Assembly (NCBI RefSeq): GCF_003855255.1
Contig: NZ_CP034072.1
Coordinates: 6,826,997-6,890,996 of the forward strand
Direction of reading: 5' to 3'
Length of the DNA: 64,000 bases
From: Mycolicibacterium nivoides
GTDB taxonomy: Bacteria; Actinomycetota; Actinomycetes; Mycobacteriales; Mycobacteriaceae
The position numbers were made by a program, and so were the translations under genes. Below are positions 21,114 through 31,845 of the stretch, one piece after another (position 1 is the stretch's first letter; every line of letters starts with the position of its first letter). The notes under the pieces were generated by a model. It did no database searches. It was not told the origin of the DNA and saw nothing but the letters and a program-made list of their open reading frames with translations.

Positions 21114-22942
21114 GCGAGCTCGGCGGGTTCACGCCCCGCGGCCAGCTCCCTGGCATTGATCCGGCCGGCACCCCAGGTCAGCCCCGCGATCAGGATCAGC
21201 GTGCACACCAGGACCACCAGCGAAGCCACGTTGTACAGCCAGGTCGGGTGATCGAGGTTGCGTTCGCGCTGCAGGATCGTGATCTCCTGCACGAACTCCC
21301 GGGTGTTCGACGACAGCGCAGGCGTCTCGGCGGCACCGATACCCGGGTCGGCGGGCAGGAAGATCGGCACACCGGCCATGGTGGTTCCGTCCTGCACGCG
21401 CAGCAGGGTCTTCCAACTGCCCGAAACCGGGATGGGCTGCGTCGAGCGGTAGTGCCCCGGGCCCACCTTCTCCAACCGGTCGATGACCAGGCCGCGATGG
21501 TTGGCCAGGCCACCCTGCCACGCCAGGATCGACACCCACTCCGGGTCGTCGCCGACCAGGCCGGGCGGGGTGATCTGGACGTCGGCCGAGGCCATGCGGT
21601 GCCCGTTGTCAGCCGGGAGGTCCGTCAAAGTGATGGTGGCACTGGCATTTTGCGGAACCTCGGTGCGCAGCCCGTTGGCCACCGCGCCCCCGATGACCAG
21701 CACGGTGGCCACCACGATGGAGATCCCCACCGCGGGCCGGGGGAGCGGCTGACCGGTGAGCACCAGCGCCAGCAGCGCGCCGCACAGACCCATCGCGACG
21801 GCCACCGGGATGGCCATGGCCAGCGCCTCACCCCACATGCTGGTCGGCCACGGGTAGTGATAGACCGCGCCGATCCACAACGACTCCAGCCACAGTCCGA
21901 CGGTCGCCACGCCGAGACCGGCCACCGCGCCGAAAAGGATGGGCCGCTTGACAAGCGGGGTCAGCGCGATGAGTTCGACCACCAGTGCGGGGCCGAGGTA
22001 GAGCGCGAACCAACTCGTCGGTGCACCGAGTACCGGGCCGACGATGAAGGCCACGGCCCCGCGCAGGGCTATCGCGAACCCGGCGGCGATCAAGGCCGCG
22101 CCCGGGCCCAGTACCAGTCGCGCAGCGACCGCGGCCAGCGCCGCGGCGCCCGCGATCATCATCGGCTGCAGTACCAGGCGGAACTGCTCGACGCCGAAGT
22201 CGTATTCGATCTGGAACACCGAGAGTCCGATGAACAGGCCGCCGAAGGACAGGAAGTAGAGGAACTTGTTGAACTTGCTGTCCTCACCCACGCTTTCCGG
22301 GCCCATCGCGACCCTGCCCTCGTGCTCCAGCAGGAGCACGGCGATCAACGACAATCCCGCACCGCCGATCAGCATCAAATGCGTTGGCCCCCAGAGGGTG
22401 ACGTCCTGGCCGAAGATGCGGTGCCAGATGTCGTCCAGCGGGAACCCGATGAGGGCGTAGAGCCCGCACAGCGCCATCAGGACACCGCCGACCGGGGCGT
22501 ACCAGGTGCGGGTGATCCTGATGGCGGCCGGGCCGGGCTTGTCGTAGGGCAGCACGATGGCCATCGAACCGGCGATGAACAGCAGGAACAGCCCGATCAG
22601 GATGAAGTAGTGCGCGGGGTTGGCCAGCGGTCCGGCGTCACGTCCCTTGCCGATGTGCAGGCTGACGTCCCAGATGAAGCCGAACAGCGCGCAGATGATG
22701 GTCGCGGTGAACAGGAACACCTGCAACGCGACCCACGGCGGCCGGTGGAACTTGCGGCCCAGCCATTCGGCGAAGTTGTTCAGCCAGGTGATGCGCCGGT
22801 TGCGGTGCAGGTAGCCGATCCACAGGAGTGCGACCGTGACGATCAGGGCGACCACCGACATGCCGATCACCTGATCGAGTGCGGCACCACCGCCTTCCGT
22901 GCCGGCGGCTGCGGTGAGCGTGACATCCGATGTGCCCATCAT
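21110..22942 (-). CDS. Large polytopic membrane protein, first gene of uncharacterised operon
   Basis: A 610-aa protein with about 12 helices in residues 20-395. A roughly 150-residue extracytoplasmic segment follows (containing ITLTDLPADNGHRMASADVQ and STQPIPVSGSWKTLLRVQDG), then a final helix near 575 (VASLVVLVCTLILIAGLTWG). Membrane or boundary His occur in WDVSLHIGKG, NPAHYFILIG, WGPTHLMLIGG and LLLEHEGR. The tail resembles a beta-sandwich; with the adjacent cupredoxin-like lipoprotein this suggests metal or redox work at the outer face, by inference only. GGAGG precedes the paired ATG start (22942 or 22939). Confidence 0.75.
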   Translation of the reverse strand: MMGTSDVTLTAAAGTEGGGAALDQVIGMSVVALIVTVALLWIGYLHRNRRITWLNNFAEWLGRKFHRPPWVALQVFLFTATIICALFGFIWDVSLHIGKGRDAGPLANPAHYFILIGLFLLFIAGSMAIVLPYDKPGPAAIRITRTWYAPVGGVLMALCGLYALIGFPLDDIWHRIFGQDVTLWGPTHLMLIGGAGLSLIAVLLLEHEGRVAMGPESVGEDSKFNKFLYFLSFGGLFIGLSVFQIEYDFGVEQFRLVLQPMMIAGAAALAAVAARLVLGPGAALIAAGFAIALRGAVAFIVGPVLGAPTSWFALYLGPALVVELIALTPLVKRPILFGAVAGLGVATVGLWLESLWIGAVYHYPWPTSMWGEALAMAIPVAVAMGLCGALLALVLTGQPLPRPAVGISIVVATVLVIGGAVANGLRTEVPQNASATITLTDLPADNGHRMASADVQITPPGLVGDDPEWVSILAWQGGLANHRGLVIDRLEKVGPGHYRSTQPIPVSGSWKTLLRVQDGTTMAGVPIFLPADPGIGAAETPALSSNTREFVQEITILQRERNLDHPTWLYNVASLVVLVCTLILIAGLTWGAGRINARELAAGREPAELA

Positions 22943-23016
22943 GACCTCCGGTCAACCGACTGTGGTGTCGGTGACTGATGTTGCCAGAACAGACCCGGTC
23001 GAAACAGGCGTTCCCG

Positions 23017-23811
23017 TCAGCTCCATGGCGTGACGGGACGCTCCTTGCGTTCGCCGTCGACGAAGACGTCGACCCGTTCGTCGAAGAAGCAGATGTGGTC
23101 GCGGACCTGCACCGCGTCGATCAAGGGCTCGTGATAGGACCAGGCCAGATCGGCGGGTCCACCGGGCAGTGAATAGTAGGTGGCCCGTCCTTTGTACGCG
23201 CAGTACGTGACGGTGTCGCTCACGTCGAGAACGGCGGTCACGTCTTCGCGGGGGAGATAGTGACGGGTGGGTAGTCCGGTCTCGAATAGCAACATGGGAC
23301 TGCAGGATTCGGCCAGCACCTTCCCGTCTATCTCGATGCGGATGCGCCGTCGGCTGCGCCGGATGTCGATCCGGTGGAACGGATCGTGCGGGTGCGCGAC
23401 GATCGGCTCGTCCTCCTCGCGCCATTCGAAGGTCGCGAAGTCCAGGATCACGTAGTCGGCCAGTTCCGGATCGTCCGGCCGAAACGCCGCCGCGGCGCCG
23501 GTTTCGTCACCGGCGATGACGTCGAACGCCGTTCCGGGACACGTGTGCGCGGTGAACGGCACCGAAGGGTCGAGGAACCCGGGGATCTCGTCGTCGCCCA
23601 CATCCCCGCCTGCCGGGACGAGCTGTGCCGCAAATGCCGAACGCGGCACGGCGTACGTCGGCACCACCCGCCGCGGCTCCCAGATCAGGACCGCCTCACC
23701 GGTATCGGCGACCGGCTCGCCGCCCAGGCAGATCCGAATTCGTTTGGCAGTGGGCTGGTATCGCAGAGCGCCCAGGTTGCGGCCCAGCAGATCATCCATT
23801 TTCACTGCCAT
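23017..23811 (-). CDS. Double DUF427-domain protein
   Basis: A 264-aa protein holding two DUF427-like modules. The first (about 15-130) is more divergent. The second (about 145-250) shows the diagnostic sequence RIRIEIDGKVLAESCSPMLL, RHYLPREDV and TVTYCAYKGRATYYSL. DUF427 is widespread in actinobacteria; the conserved Cys-x-Tyr/Pro-Tyr-Lys-Gly segment suggests a ligand site, but no activity is settled. It ends 74 nt before the membrane operon on the same strand. A single-domain relative is at 39200-39559. Confidence 0.8.
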   Translation of the reverse strand: MAVKMDDLLGRNLGALRYQPTAKRIRICLGGEPVADTGEAVLIWEPRRVVPTYAVPRSAFAAQLVPAGGDVGDDEIPGFLDPSVPFTAHTCPGTAFDVIAGDETGAAAAFRPDDPELADYVILDFATFEWREEDEPIVAHPHDPFHRIDIRRSRRRIRIEIDGKVLAESCSPMLLFETGLPTRHYLPREDVTAVLDVSDTVTYCAYKGRATYYSLPGGPADLAWSYHEPLIDAVQVRDHICFFDERVDVFVDGERKERPVTPWS

Positions 23812-23847
23812 CTGGTCATTATCGACTCAGATGGCGGTGGCTGTCTG

Positions 23848-24165
23848 CTACTTGACGTCGACGTACACCGTGCGCGTGGTGACGGCGCTCAGTGTGTCGG
23901 TGCGGCTGAAGTTCGGCCCGGGTCGTACGGCGACGACGGAAGCCTGATCCAGCGGTGAGGATCCCAGGCGGTTGACGATCACGGTGTAGCCCTGGGATTG
24001 AAGTTGTCTGATCGTCTGTTGGGCATTGCTGGGGCCATTGGGTGCAGCCGTGGCAAGGCCGGCCGATCCGATGACGGCGGCAGCAATTCCACCGACGGCG
24101 GCGGCGAGGATTCGCGACTTTCCGATTGAGTTTCGCACTGGGGTGTCCTTCTTGTCTTGGTTCAC
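23848..24165 (-). CDS. Small exported protein
   Basis: A 105-aa protein from a GTG at 24165, with a twin-basic N-terminus, hydrophobic core (ILAAAVGGIAAAVIGSAGLA) and signal-peptidase site ATAA-PNGPS. The mature part of about 65 residues includes QQTIRQLQSQGYTVIVNRLG and ends TTRTVYVDVK. It resembles the many small exported mycobacterial proteins without a named family. Its start is 22 nt from the divergent C39-like gene. Binding of peptidoglycan or a partner protein is possible but unsupported. Confidence 0.7.
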   Translation of the reverse strand: MNQDKKDTPVRNSIGKSRILAAAVGGIAAAVIGSAGLATAAPNGPSNAQQTIRQLQSQGYTVIVNRLGSSPLDQASVVAVRPGPNFSRTDTLSAVTTRTVYVDVK

Positions 24166-24187
24166 CGGAACTTCGGTACGCTGCGGT

Positions 24188-24802
24188 ATGTCGGGTAAAA
24201 CCGGCAGCTCAGAAGCTTTAGTTCCGATGGCAGAAATTGATCGACTCGATGACCGGATCTGTGTGAAGCCAGCGAGATTGGCGGCCCTACGGCTACGTCA
24301 GCGTGACGGGATCACCTGTGGTCCGACGGTCGCGGTGGTGGCCGGCGCCATGCTGGATCACACCTACAGCGCGGAGTTGCTGAACCCTGACGGTGAGGCC
24401 TGGTTCGCTGCCGAGCAGGGCCGAATTCACGCCGCCGTCAACCGAATCTGGCCACGGCAACTGGGGACCACGCCCGCGGGGATGGCCCGCGCGCTGACCG
24501 ACCACAGTGCGAAACGCGGAGTGACATACCGATGGCGGCGCTTCCGCGGTGCCCGCGATGCGTTGTCGGATGTGCGGAGTGCCGTCGACGAGGGCTGGCC
24601 GGTGGCGATGCTGATCGGCGAGCGGGGAATTCCGCGGCACTGGGTGTTGATCGTCGGCGCAGGCCAGGATGTTCTGGAGTGCTACGAACCGTCCTCGGGC
24701 AAGGTGCTGCCGATCGATCCCGCCGCAGTGCGGGGCGCTCGGCTGACCGGGCTGGGTTTTCCGCGGCCGTTCGCTTTTGTCGTGCCGGATCAGGTTGGCT
24801 GA
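24188..24802 (+). CDS. C39-like (papain-fold) peptidase domain protein
   Basis: A 204-aa protein with a Cys-protease-like signature: GITCGPTVAVVAGAML (Cys in C-G-P-T, about residue 41) and IPRHWVLIVGAG (His), followed by ECYEPSSGKVLPI. That matches the C39-like order Cys, His, Asp/Asn, except the last element is less clear. No signal peptide or membrane helix is present, so it should be cytosolic. TACGCT lies 5 nt before the ATG at 24188. An internal ATG at 24227 (MAEIDRL) is an alternative start. The first 50 nt have a degraded twin at 35584-35655. Confidence 0.65.
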   Translation: MSGKTGSSEALVPMAEIDRLDDRICVKPARLAALRLRQRDGITCGPTVAVVAGAMLDHTYSAELLNPDGEAWFAAEQGRIHAAVNRIWPRQLGTTPAGMARALTDHSAKRGVTYRWRRFRGARDALSDVRSAVDEGWPVAMLIGERGIPRHWVLIVGAGQDVLECYEPSSGKVLPIDPAAVRGARLTGLGFPRPFAFVVPDQVG

Positions 24803-24845
24803 CAGGCTGTTTGATGAACTCCGCGGAACGACTACCGTCGGAGGG

Positions 24846-25301
24846 ATGGCCCGGAAATACGCGACCGCCGACACCGTGGGTATCGAGGAACTCCTGGACT
24901 TCGTGCGCCCGAGACACCACATGGTGCTCACCACGTTCCGCGCCGACGGCTCGTTGCAGACCTCACCGGTGACGGGCGGCGTGGACGATCAGGGCCGGAT
25001 CGTGATCGCCAGCTATCCGCAGCGGGCGAAGGCCGCCAACCTCCGGCGCACGCCCCGGGCCAGCGTGACGGTGCTGTCCGAGGAGTTCAACGGACCGTAT
25101 GTGCAGGTCGACGGTGACGCCGAGGTGATCGGACTGCCGGATGCGGTGGAGCCGCTGGTCGACTACTTCCGGGCCGTCGCCGGTGAACACCCGGATTGGG
25201 ATGAGTACCGGCAGGCGATGGTGGATCAGGGCAAGTGCCTGATCCGGATCACCCCGGTCCGGTGGGGTCCCGTTGCCACAGGTGGCTTTCCTCCGGCGTA
25301 G
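24846..25301 (+). CDS. PPOX-class F420-dependent oxidoreductase
   Basis: Split-barrel protein of 151 aa. It has the FDOR-B-like pattern HHMVLTTFRADGSLQTSPV, GRIVIASYPQRAKAANLRR and ASVTVLSEEFNGPYVQVDG, seen in mycobacterial F420-dependent reductases. A TACCGT box at 24833-24838 is exactly 7 nt before the ATG at 24846, giving a leaderless start; upstream in-frame codons at 24777 are not needed. Cofactor use (F420 against FMN) is inferred from family. It lies 43 nt after the C39-like gene but probably has its own promoter. Confidence 0.8.
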   Translation: MARKYATADTVGIEELLDFVRPRHHMVLTTFRADGSLQTSPVTGGVDDQGRIVIASYPQRAKAANLRRTPRASVTVLSEEFNGPYVQVDGDAEVIGLPDAVEPLVDYFRAVAGEHPDWDEYRQAMVDQGKCLIRITPVRWGPVATGGFPPA

Positions 25302-25316
25302 ACGCCGGCCGACGCG

Positions 25317-25345
25317 TTGCGTTGGATAGCAGGTCAAACTATAGT
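25317..25345 (+). promoter_or_regulatory. SigA-type promoter of the methylmannose-polysaccharide operon
   Basis: TTGCGT (25317-25322) and TATAGT (25340-25345) are separated by exactly 17 nt, a near-consensus housekeeping promoter. Transcription should start around 25352, inside the inverted repeat at 25345-25362, leaving a leader of about 80 nt before the GT4 gene at 25432. Confidence 0.65.
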
Positions 25346-25362
25346 CTGGACACATGTCCAGA
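25345..25362. promoter_or_regulatory. Inverted repeat overlapping the transcription start, probable TetR operator 1
   Basis: Arms TCTGGACA and TGTCCAGA are perfect 8-bp complements around a CA centre. The site begins at the last base of the -10 box, so a bound repressor would block initiation. A closely similar sequence lies at 29212-29228 in front of the TetR gene at the far end of the cluster. Confidence 0.7.
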
Positions 25363-25431
25363 GGGTTCGGAGTCAACGCGTGAGCGTGTATTCCCAGCTC
25401 AGCACGATTCCGGCCGTCGGGTGATCTGATT

Positions 25432-26676
25432 ATGCGTATCGCGTTGCTGTCCTATCGGAGCAAGACTCATTGCGGTGGCCAGGGCGTGTACGTGCGCCAT
25501 CTGAGCCGCGGGCTGGCCGAACTCGGCCACGAGGTCGAGGTGTTCTCCGGCCAGCCCTACCCCGAGGGCCTGGACCCGCGGGTCAAGCTGACCAAGGTCC
25601 CCAGCCTGGACCTGTACCGCGAGCCGGACCCGTTCCGCGTGCCCCGGCCCAGCGAGATCCGCGACGGTATCGATGCCCTGGAGCTGGCCACCATGTGGAG
25701 CGCCGGGTTCCCTGAGCCGCGGACTTTCATGATGCGTGTCGCCCGGATCCTGGCCGACCGCCGCGACGAGTTCGACGTGGTCCACGACAACCAGAGCCTG
25801 GGCTCGGCACTGCTGAAGATCGCCGATAGCGGCCTGCCGGTCGTGGCCACGGTGCACCACCCGATCACCCGCGACCGGGTGGTCGAGATCGCCGCCGCCA
25901 AGTGGTGGCGCAAGCCGCTGGTGCGGCGCTGGTACGGGTTCGCCGAGATGCAGAAGAAGGTGGCCCGCAAGATCCCCGAGTTGCTCACGGTCTCGTCGTC
26001 CTCGGCCGCCGACATCGCCGAGGACTTCGGGGTGGCGCCGAGCCAGCTGCACATCGTGCCGCTGGGGGTGGACACCGAACTGTTCAAGCCGGCCGAGCAC
26101 CGCGTGAACGGACGCATCATCGCGATCGCCAGCGCCGACGTGCCGCTCAAGGGTGTGAGCAACCTGCTGCATGCGGTGGCCCGGCTGCGGGTGGAGCGCG
26201 ACCTCGACGTGCAGTTGGTGTCCAAGCTCGAGCCGAACGGGCCGACCGAGAAACTCATCGCCGAACTCGGCATTTCCGACATCGTGCACAGCTCCAGCGG
26301 GCTGACCGATGAGGAGCTCGCCGCGCTGCTGGCCTCGGCCGAGGTGGCCTGCATCCCGTCGCTCTACGAGGGCTTCTCGCTGCCCGCCGTGGAGGCCATG
26401 GCCAGCGGCACCCCGATCGTGGCGAGCCGCACGGGTGCTCTGCCAGAGGTGGTCGGGGACGACGGGTCCTGCGCCCGCCTGGTACGCCCGGCCGACGTCG
26501 ACGAGCTGACCGCCGTCCTCGGCGAACTGCTCGACTCGCCGCTGGAGCGCCGCAAGCTCGGCGCGGCCGGCCGGCAGCGGGCGCTCGATGTCTTCAGTTG
26601 GGAATCGGTTGCCGCACAGACGGTATCGGTGTACGAGATGGCCCGTGAGAGGACCAGGAAGGTGGCGCAATGCTGA
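25432..26676 (+). CDS. manT: GT4 glycosyltransferase, probable ManT of methylmannose polysaccharide synthesis
   Basis: GT-B glycosyltransferase of 414 aa. The N-terminal acceptor domain starts MRIALLSYRSKTHCGGQGVY with the glycine-rich loop. The donor site shows VPLGVDTELFKP and the GT4 E-x7-E motif in YEGFSLPAVEAMASGTPIV. As I recall, a four-gene cluster in non-tuberculous mycobacteria encodes ManT (alpha-1,4-mannosyltransferase), sugar methyltransferases and the hydrolase MmpH. The order here (GT4, methyltransferase, alpha/alpha-barrel, convergent methyltransferase) fits. The assignment rests on synteny and family, not a search. The start of the next gene overlaps its stop. Confidence 0.75.
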   Translation: MRIALLSYRSKTHCGGQGVYVRHLSRGLAELGHEVEVFSGQPYPEGLDPRVKLTKVPSLDLYREPDPFRVPRPSEIRDGIDALELATMWSAGFPEPRTFMMRVARILADRRDEFDVVHDNQSLGSALLKIADSGLPVVATVHHPITRDRVVEIAAAKWWRKPLVRRWYGFAEMQKKVARKIPELLTVSSSSAADIAEDFGVAPSQLHIVPLGVDTELFKPAEHRVNGRIIAIASADVPLKGVSNLLHAVARLRVERDLDVQLVSKLEPNGPTEKLIAELGISDIVHSSSGLTDEELAALLASAEVACIPSLYEGFSLPAVEAMASGTPIVASRTGALPEVVGDDGSCARLVRPADVDELTAVLGELLDSPLERRKLGAAGRQRALDVFSWESVAAQTVSVYEMARERTRKVAQC

Positions 26677-27407
26677 CCGTCGATTTCGACCGTCTCGGTG
26701 TCGGACCGGGCACCACGGTGATCGACGTCGGCTGCGGCGCGGGCCGGCACACCTTCGAGGCCTACCGGCGGGGAGCGAACGTCATCGGTTTCGACCAGAG
26801 TGCGTCCGACCTCAACGACGTCGACACGATGCTGCAGGCCATGCGGGAAGAGGGCGAGGTCCCGCTGTCCGCGAGGGGCGAGGCCGTCAAAGGTGACGCG
26901 CTCGACCTCCCGTATCCCGACGCCAGCTTCGACTGCGTCATCGCCTCGGAGATCCTGGAGCACGTCCCGGAGGACGACCGGGCCATTTCCGAGCTGGTGC
27001 GTGTTCTCAAACCCGGTGGCTCGCTGGCCATCACGGTGCCGCGCTGGCTTCCGGAGAAGCTCTGTTGGCTGCTGTCGGACGAGTACCACGCCAACGAGGG
27101 CGGACACATCCGCATCTACAAAGCCGACGAGCTGCGCGACAAGGTCCTGGCGCACGGGCTCACCCTCACCCATACGCACCACGAGCATGCGCTGCACTCG
27201 CCGTACTGGTGGCTCAAATGTCTTGTCGGCACCGAGAAGAACGACCACCCCGCGGTCAAGGCCTACCACCAGCTGCTGGTGTGGGACATGATGGGTCGGC
27301 CGTGGCTCACCCGTACGGCCGAGTCGCTGCTGAACCCGGTGATCGGCAAGAGCGTGGCGCTGTACTTCCGCAAGCCCGCATTCCGCGTACCGGAATCCAA
27401 CGGGTAG
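26670..27407 (+). CDS. SAM-dependent methyltransferase, probable 3-O-methyltransferase of the MMP cluster
   Basis: Class I methyltransferase of 245 aa. Motif I is VIDVGCGAGRHTFEAYRRGA at about residues 14-33. The acidic loop ASFDCVIASEILEHVPEDD and motif III-like VLKPGGSLAITVPRWLPEKL follow, as in Methyltransf_11 proteins. Its ATG lies inside the end of the GT4 gene (7-nt overlap), so both are translated together. In the methylmannose pathway one enzyme must 3-O-methylate the growing chain; this is the natural candidate, by context. Confidence 0.72.
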   Translation: MLTVDFDRLGVGPGTTVIDVGCGAGRHTFEAYRRGANVIGFDQSASDLNDVDTMLQAMREEGEVPLSARGEAVKGDALDLPYPDASFDCVIASEILEHVPEDDRAISELVRVLKPGGSLAITVPRWLPEKLCWLLSDEYHANEGGHIRIYKADELRDKVLAHGLTLTHTHHEHALHSPYWWLKCLVGTEKNDHPAVKAYHQLLVWDMMGRPWLTRTAESLLNPVIGKSVALYFRKPAFRVPESNG

Positions 27408-27416
27408 GCATCCGCA

Positions 27417-29767
<2,351 letters not shown>

Positions 29768-29791
<24 letters not shown>

Positions 29792-30385
29792 ATTCGCTGT
29801 CATGATCGCCGTCGACGCGGCAACCGCGGGTCCGTAGATGTCGTGGATGTCGCCACCGTCCTCGACGATCAGCGCGGTCAATTCCCGTAGCCCGCCCAGC
29901 AGGATGATGGCCATCGGTTCGGTGAGCCGGGGCAGGCCGGCCCGCCCGAAGCCGGCGCTGCCGCTGAGTTCGATCAGCAGATCGGTCAGTTCCCGCAGGG
30001 CCGCACGCTGCAGCGGACGGGCCCTGCTGCCCAGCGCGGGAAGTTCGCGGATCCAGCTCAGCGTGATCGCCGGGGCGGACGCGATGTGATCGACGTAGGC
30101 GCCGACCGCCTGCCCGATCTGATCCGTCCAGGCGGCCTCGGGATCGACGGCGGCCTGGATGCCGTCGACCAGTGCCGAGTTGTTGGCGCGCAACAGTTCG
30201 AGGAAACCGTCCTCTTTGGTGCCGAACTGGTCGTAGAACGTGCGCTTGGAGGTGCGGGCGTGGCGGACGATGTCGGCCACCGTGGTGTCGCGGTAGCCCT
30301 TGTCGTTGATCGCCGCCGCGAGTCCGTCGAGCAACCGCAGCCGGTAGGTGTCAGCGGGAGATTCGGCATGGCTGAGTGCGGTCAT
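29768..30385 (-). CDS. TetR-family regulator divergent from a P450 gene
   Basis: TetR protein of 205 aa with HTH DTTVADIVRHARTSKRTFYDQFGTKEDGFLELL near residues 33-65. It is divergent from the cytochrome P450 gene with a 92-bp gap that holds two copies of a TGGTAC-N6-GTACCA type repeat. This is the classic layout of a repressor acting on its own gene and its neighbour. Its 3' end overlaps the convergent MMP-cluster TetR gene by 24 bp. Confidence 0.82.
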
Positions 30386-30409
30386 AGTGGCTGACCCCCT
30401 TGCGCTGCC

Positions 30410-30427
30410 TGGTACCTGGGAGTACCG
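30410..30427. promoter_or_regulatory. Probable TetR operator, copy 1
   Basis: TGGTAC, 6-nt spacer, GTACCG: an inverted repeat with one mismatch in the arms. It lies 24 bp from the TetR start. Its centre is 32 bp, about three helical turns, from the second copy. Confidence 0.65.
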
Positions 30428-30441
30428 TACCTCATAACGAT

Positions 30442-30459
30442 TGGTACTGGGCGGTACCA
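30442..30459. promoter_or_regulatory. Probable TetR operator, copy 2
   Basis: TGGTAC, 6-nt spacer, GTACCA: a perfect 6-bp inverted repeat, 18 nt upstream of the P450 ATG. Same-face spacing with copy 1 suggests cooperative binding. Confidence 0.7.
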
Positions 30460-30477
30460 GGACTGGCGGGAGATGGT

Positions 30478-31839
30478 ATGACCGAGCTTGCAGCTGCTGA
30501 GAAGACCACCGAGAACCCCACCGAGAGCGCCGCGCCGGGCCGGACTCCGCCGCCCGCGCGGGTTCCGAAGCCGCTGCAGGCCATCGGCTTCGCCCTCGCC
30601 AGGCGCTGGGTGGTCAAGCAGATCGCCAGCCGTCAGGGCGACGTGTTCAGCCTCAAGCTCCCGATCTTCGGCCCCACCGTGATGATTGCCGATGCCCAGC
30701 TGGCCAAGCAGCTCTTCACGGCCAACACCGAAGACGTCGGCAACATCCAGCCCAACCTGAGCCGCATCCTCGGATCCGGATCGGTGTTCGCCCTCGACGG
30801 CACCGATCACCGTCGCCGTCGCAAGCTGCTCACCCCGCCGTTCCACGGCAAGAGCATCAAGAACTACGAGCAGATCTTCGAAGAGGAGACCCTGCGGGAA
30901 ACGGCGAACTGGCCGCAGGGGCAGGAGTTCGAGACGCTCGAGCCGATGATGCGGATCACCCTCAACGCGATCCTGCGTGCGGTGTTCGGCGCCGACGGTG
31001 AACAGCTCGACGAGTTGCGCCGCATCATCCCGCCCTGGGTCACCCTGGGCTCCAGGCTCGTGGTGGTCCCGACCCCTAGCCGGACGTTCGGCCGGTTCAG
31101 CCCGTGGGGCCGGCTCGCCTCGTACCGTCGACGCTACGACACCGTCATCGACCGGCTGATCGACCGGGTCGAAGCCGACCCCGACTTCGACAAGCGCGAC
31201 GACATCCTGGCGCTGCTGTTGCGCAGCACGTACGAGGACGGATCGGCCATGTCCCGCAAGGACATCGGCGACGAGCTGTTGACCCTGCTGGCCGCCGGGC
31301 ACGAGACCACCGCCTCGACCCTGGGCTGGGCCTTCGAGCGGATCAGCCGTCATCCGCAGGTGCTGTCCGGACTGGTGGCCGAGGCCGCCACCGATGGCAA
31401 CGAATACCGTCAGGCCACCATCCTGGAGGTGCAGCGCAACCGCACCGTCATCGACTTTGCCGGCCGTCACGTCTACGCACCGTCAATCCGGCTGGGCGAG
31501 TGGGAGATTCCGCGTGGGCACTCGATCATCGTGGCCATCTCCCAGATCCAGGAAGCCGAAAAGGAGTTCGCCGATCCGGACCGGTTCGACCCGCAGCGAT
31601 TCGTCGGCAGCCGGCCCGGGCTGGGCTGGCTCCCGTACGGCGGCGGCACCCGGCGCTGTGTCGGGGCGGTGTTCGCCAACGTAGAGATGGATGTGGTGCT
31701 GCGAACGGTGCTGCGCCACTTCGTCATCGAGACCACCACCGCACCGGGAGAAAAGGTGCACTCCCGCGGCGTGGCCTACACCCCCGCGGCGGGCGGGCGC
31801 ATCGTCGTACGTCGCCGCGCCACGCCGCTGGGGGCCTGA
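30478..31839 (+). CDS. Cytochrome P450
   Basis: Haem-thiolate monooxygenase of 453 aa from the ATG at 30478, with GGGAGA about 6 nt upstream. I-helix oxygen motif AAGHETTAST, K-helix ExxR in EVQRNRT, and haem-ligand loop WLPYGGGTRRCVGAVFANVE, where Cys binds the iron. No membrane anchor, as usual for soluble bacterial P450s. The extended K-helix region (TVIDFAGRHVYAPSIRLGEW) resembles CYP136/138-type mycobacterial P450s in my memory; I cannot assign a subfamily. No ferredoxin gene is adjacent. Likely repressed by the divergent TetR protein. Confidence 0.9.
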   Translation: MTELAAAEKTTENPTESAAPGRTPPPARVPKPLQAIGFALARRWVVKQIASRQGDVFSLKLPIFGPTVMIADAQLAKQLFTANTEDVGNIQPNLSRILGSGSVFALDGTDHRRRRKLLTPPFHGKSIKNYEQIFEEETLRETANWPQGQEFETLEPMMRITLNAILRAVFGADGEQLDELRRIIPPWVTLGSRLVVVPTPSRTFGRFSPWGRLASYRRRYDTVIDRLIDRVEADPDFDKRDDILALLLRSTYEDGSAMSRKDIGDELLTLLAAGHETTASTLGWAFERISRHPQVLSGLVAEAATDGNEYRQATILEVQRNRTVIDFAGRHVYAPSIRLGEWEIPRGHSIIVAISQIQEAEKEFADPDRFDPQRFVGSRPGLGWLPYGGGTRRCVGAVFANVEMDVVLRTVLRHFVIETTTAPGEKVHSRGVAYTPAAGGRIVVRRRATPLGA

Positions 31840-31845
31840 CCCGCT

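Noticed and set aside
20894-22978. 694-codon + strand frame opposite the membrane operon
   Set aside because: Low-complexity His/Gln/Arg composition typical of antisense frames. The minus strand has helices, a lipobox and 4-nt overlaps.
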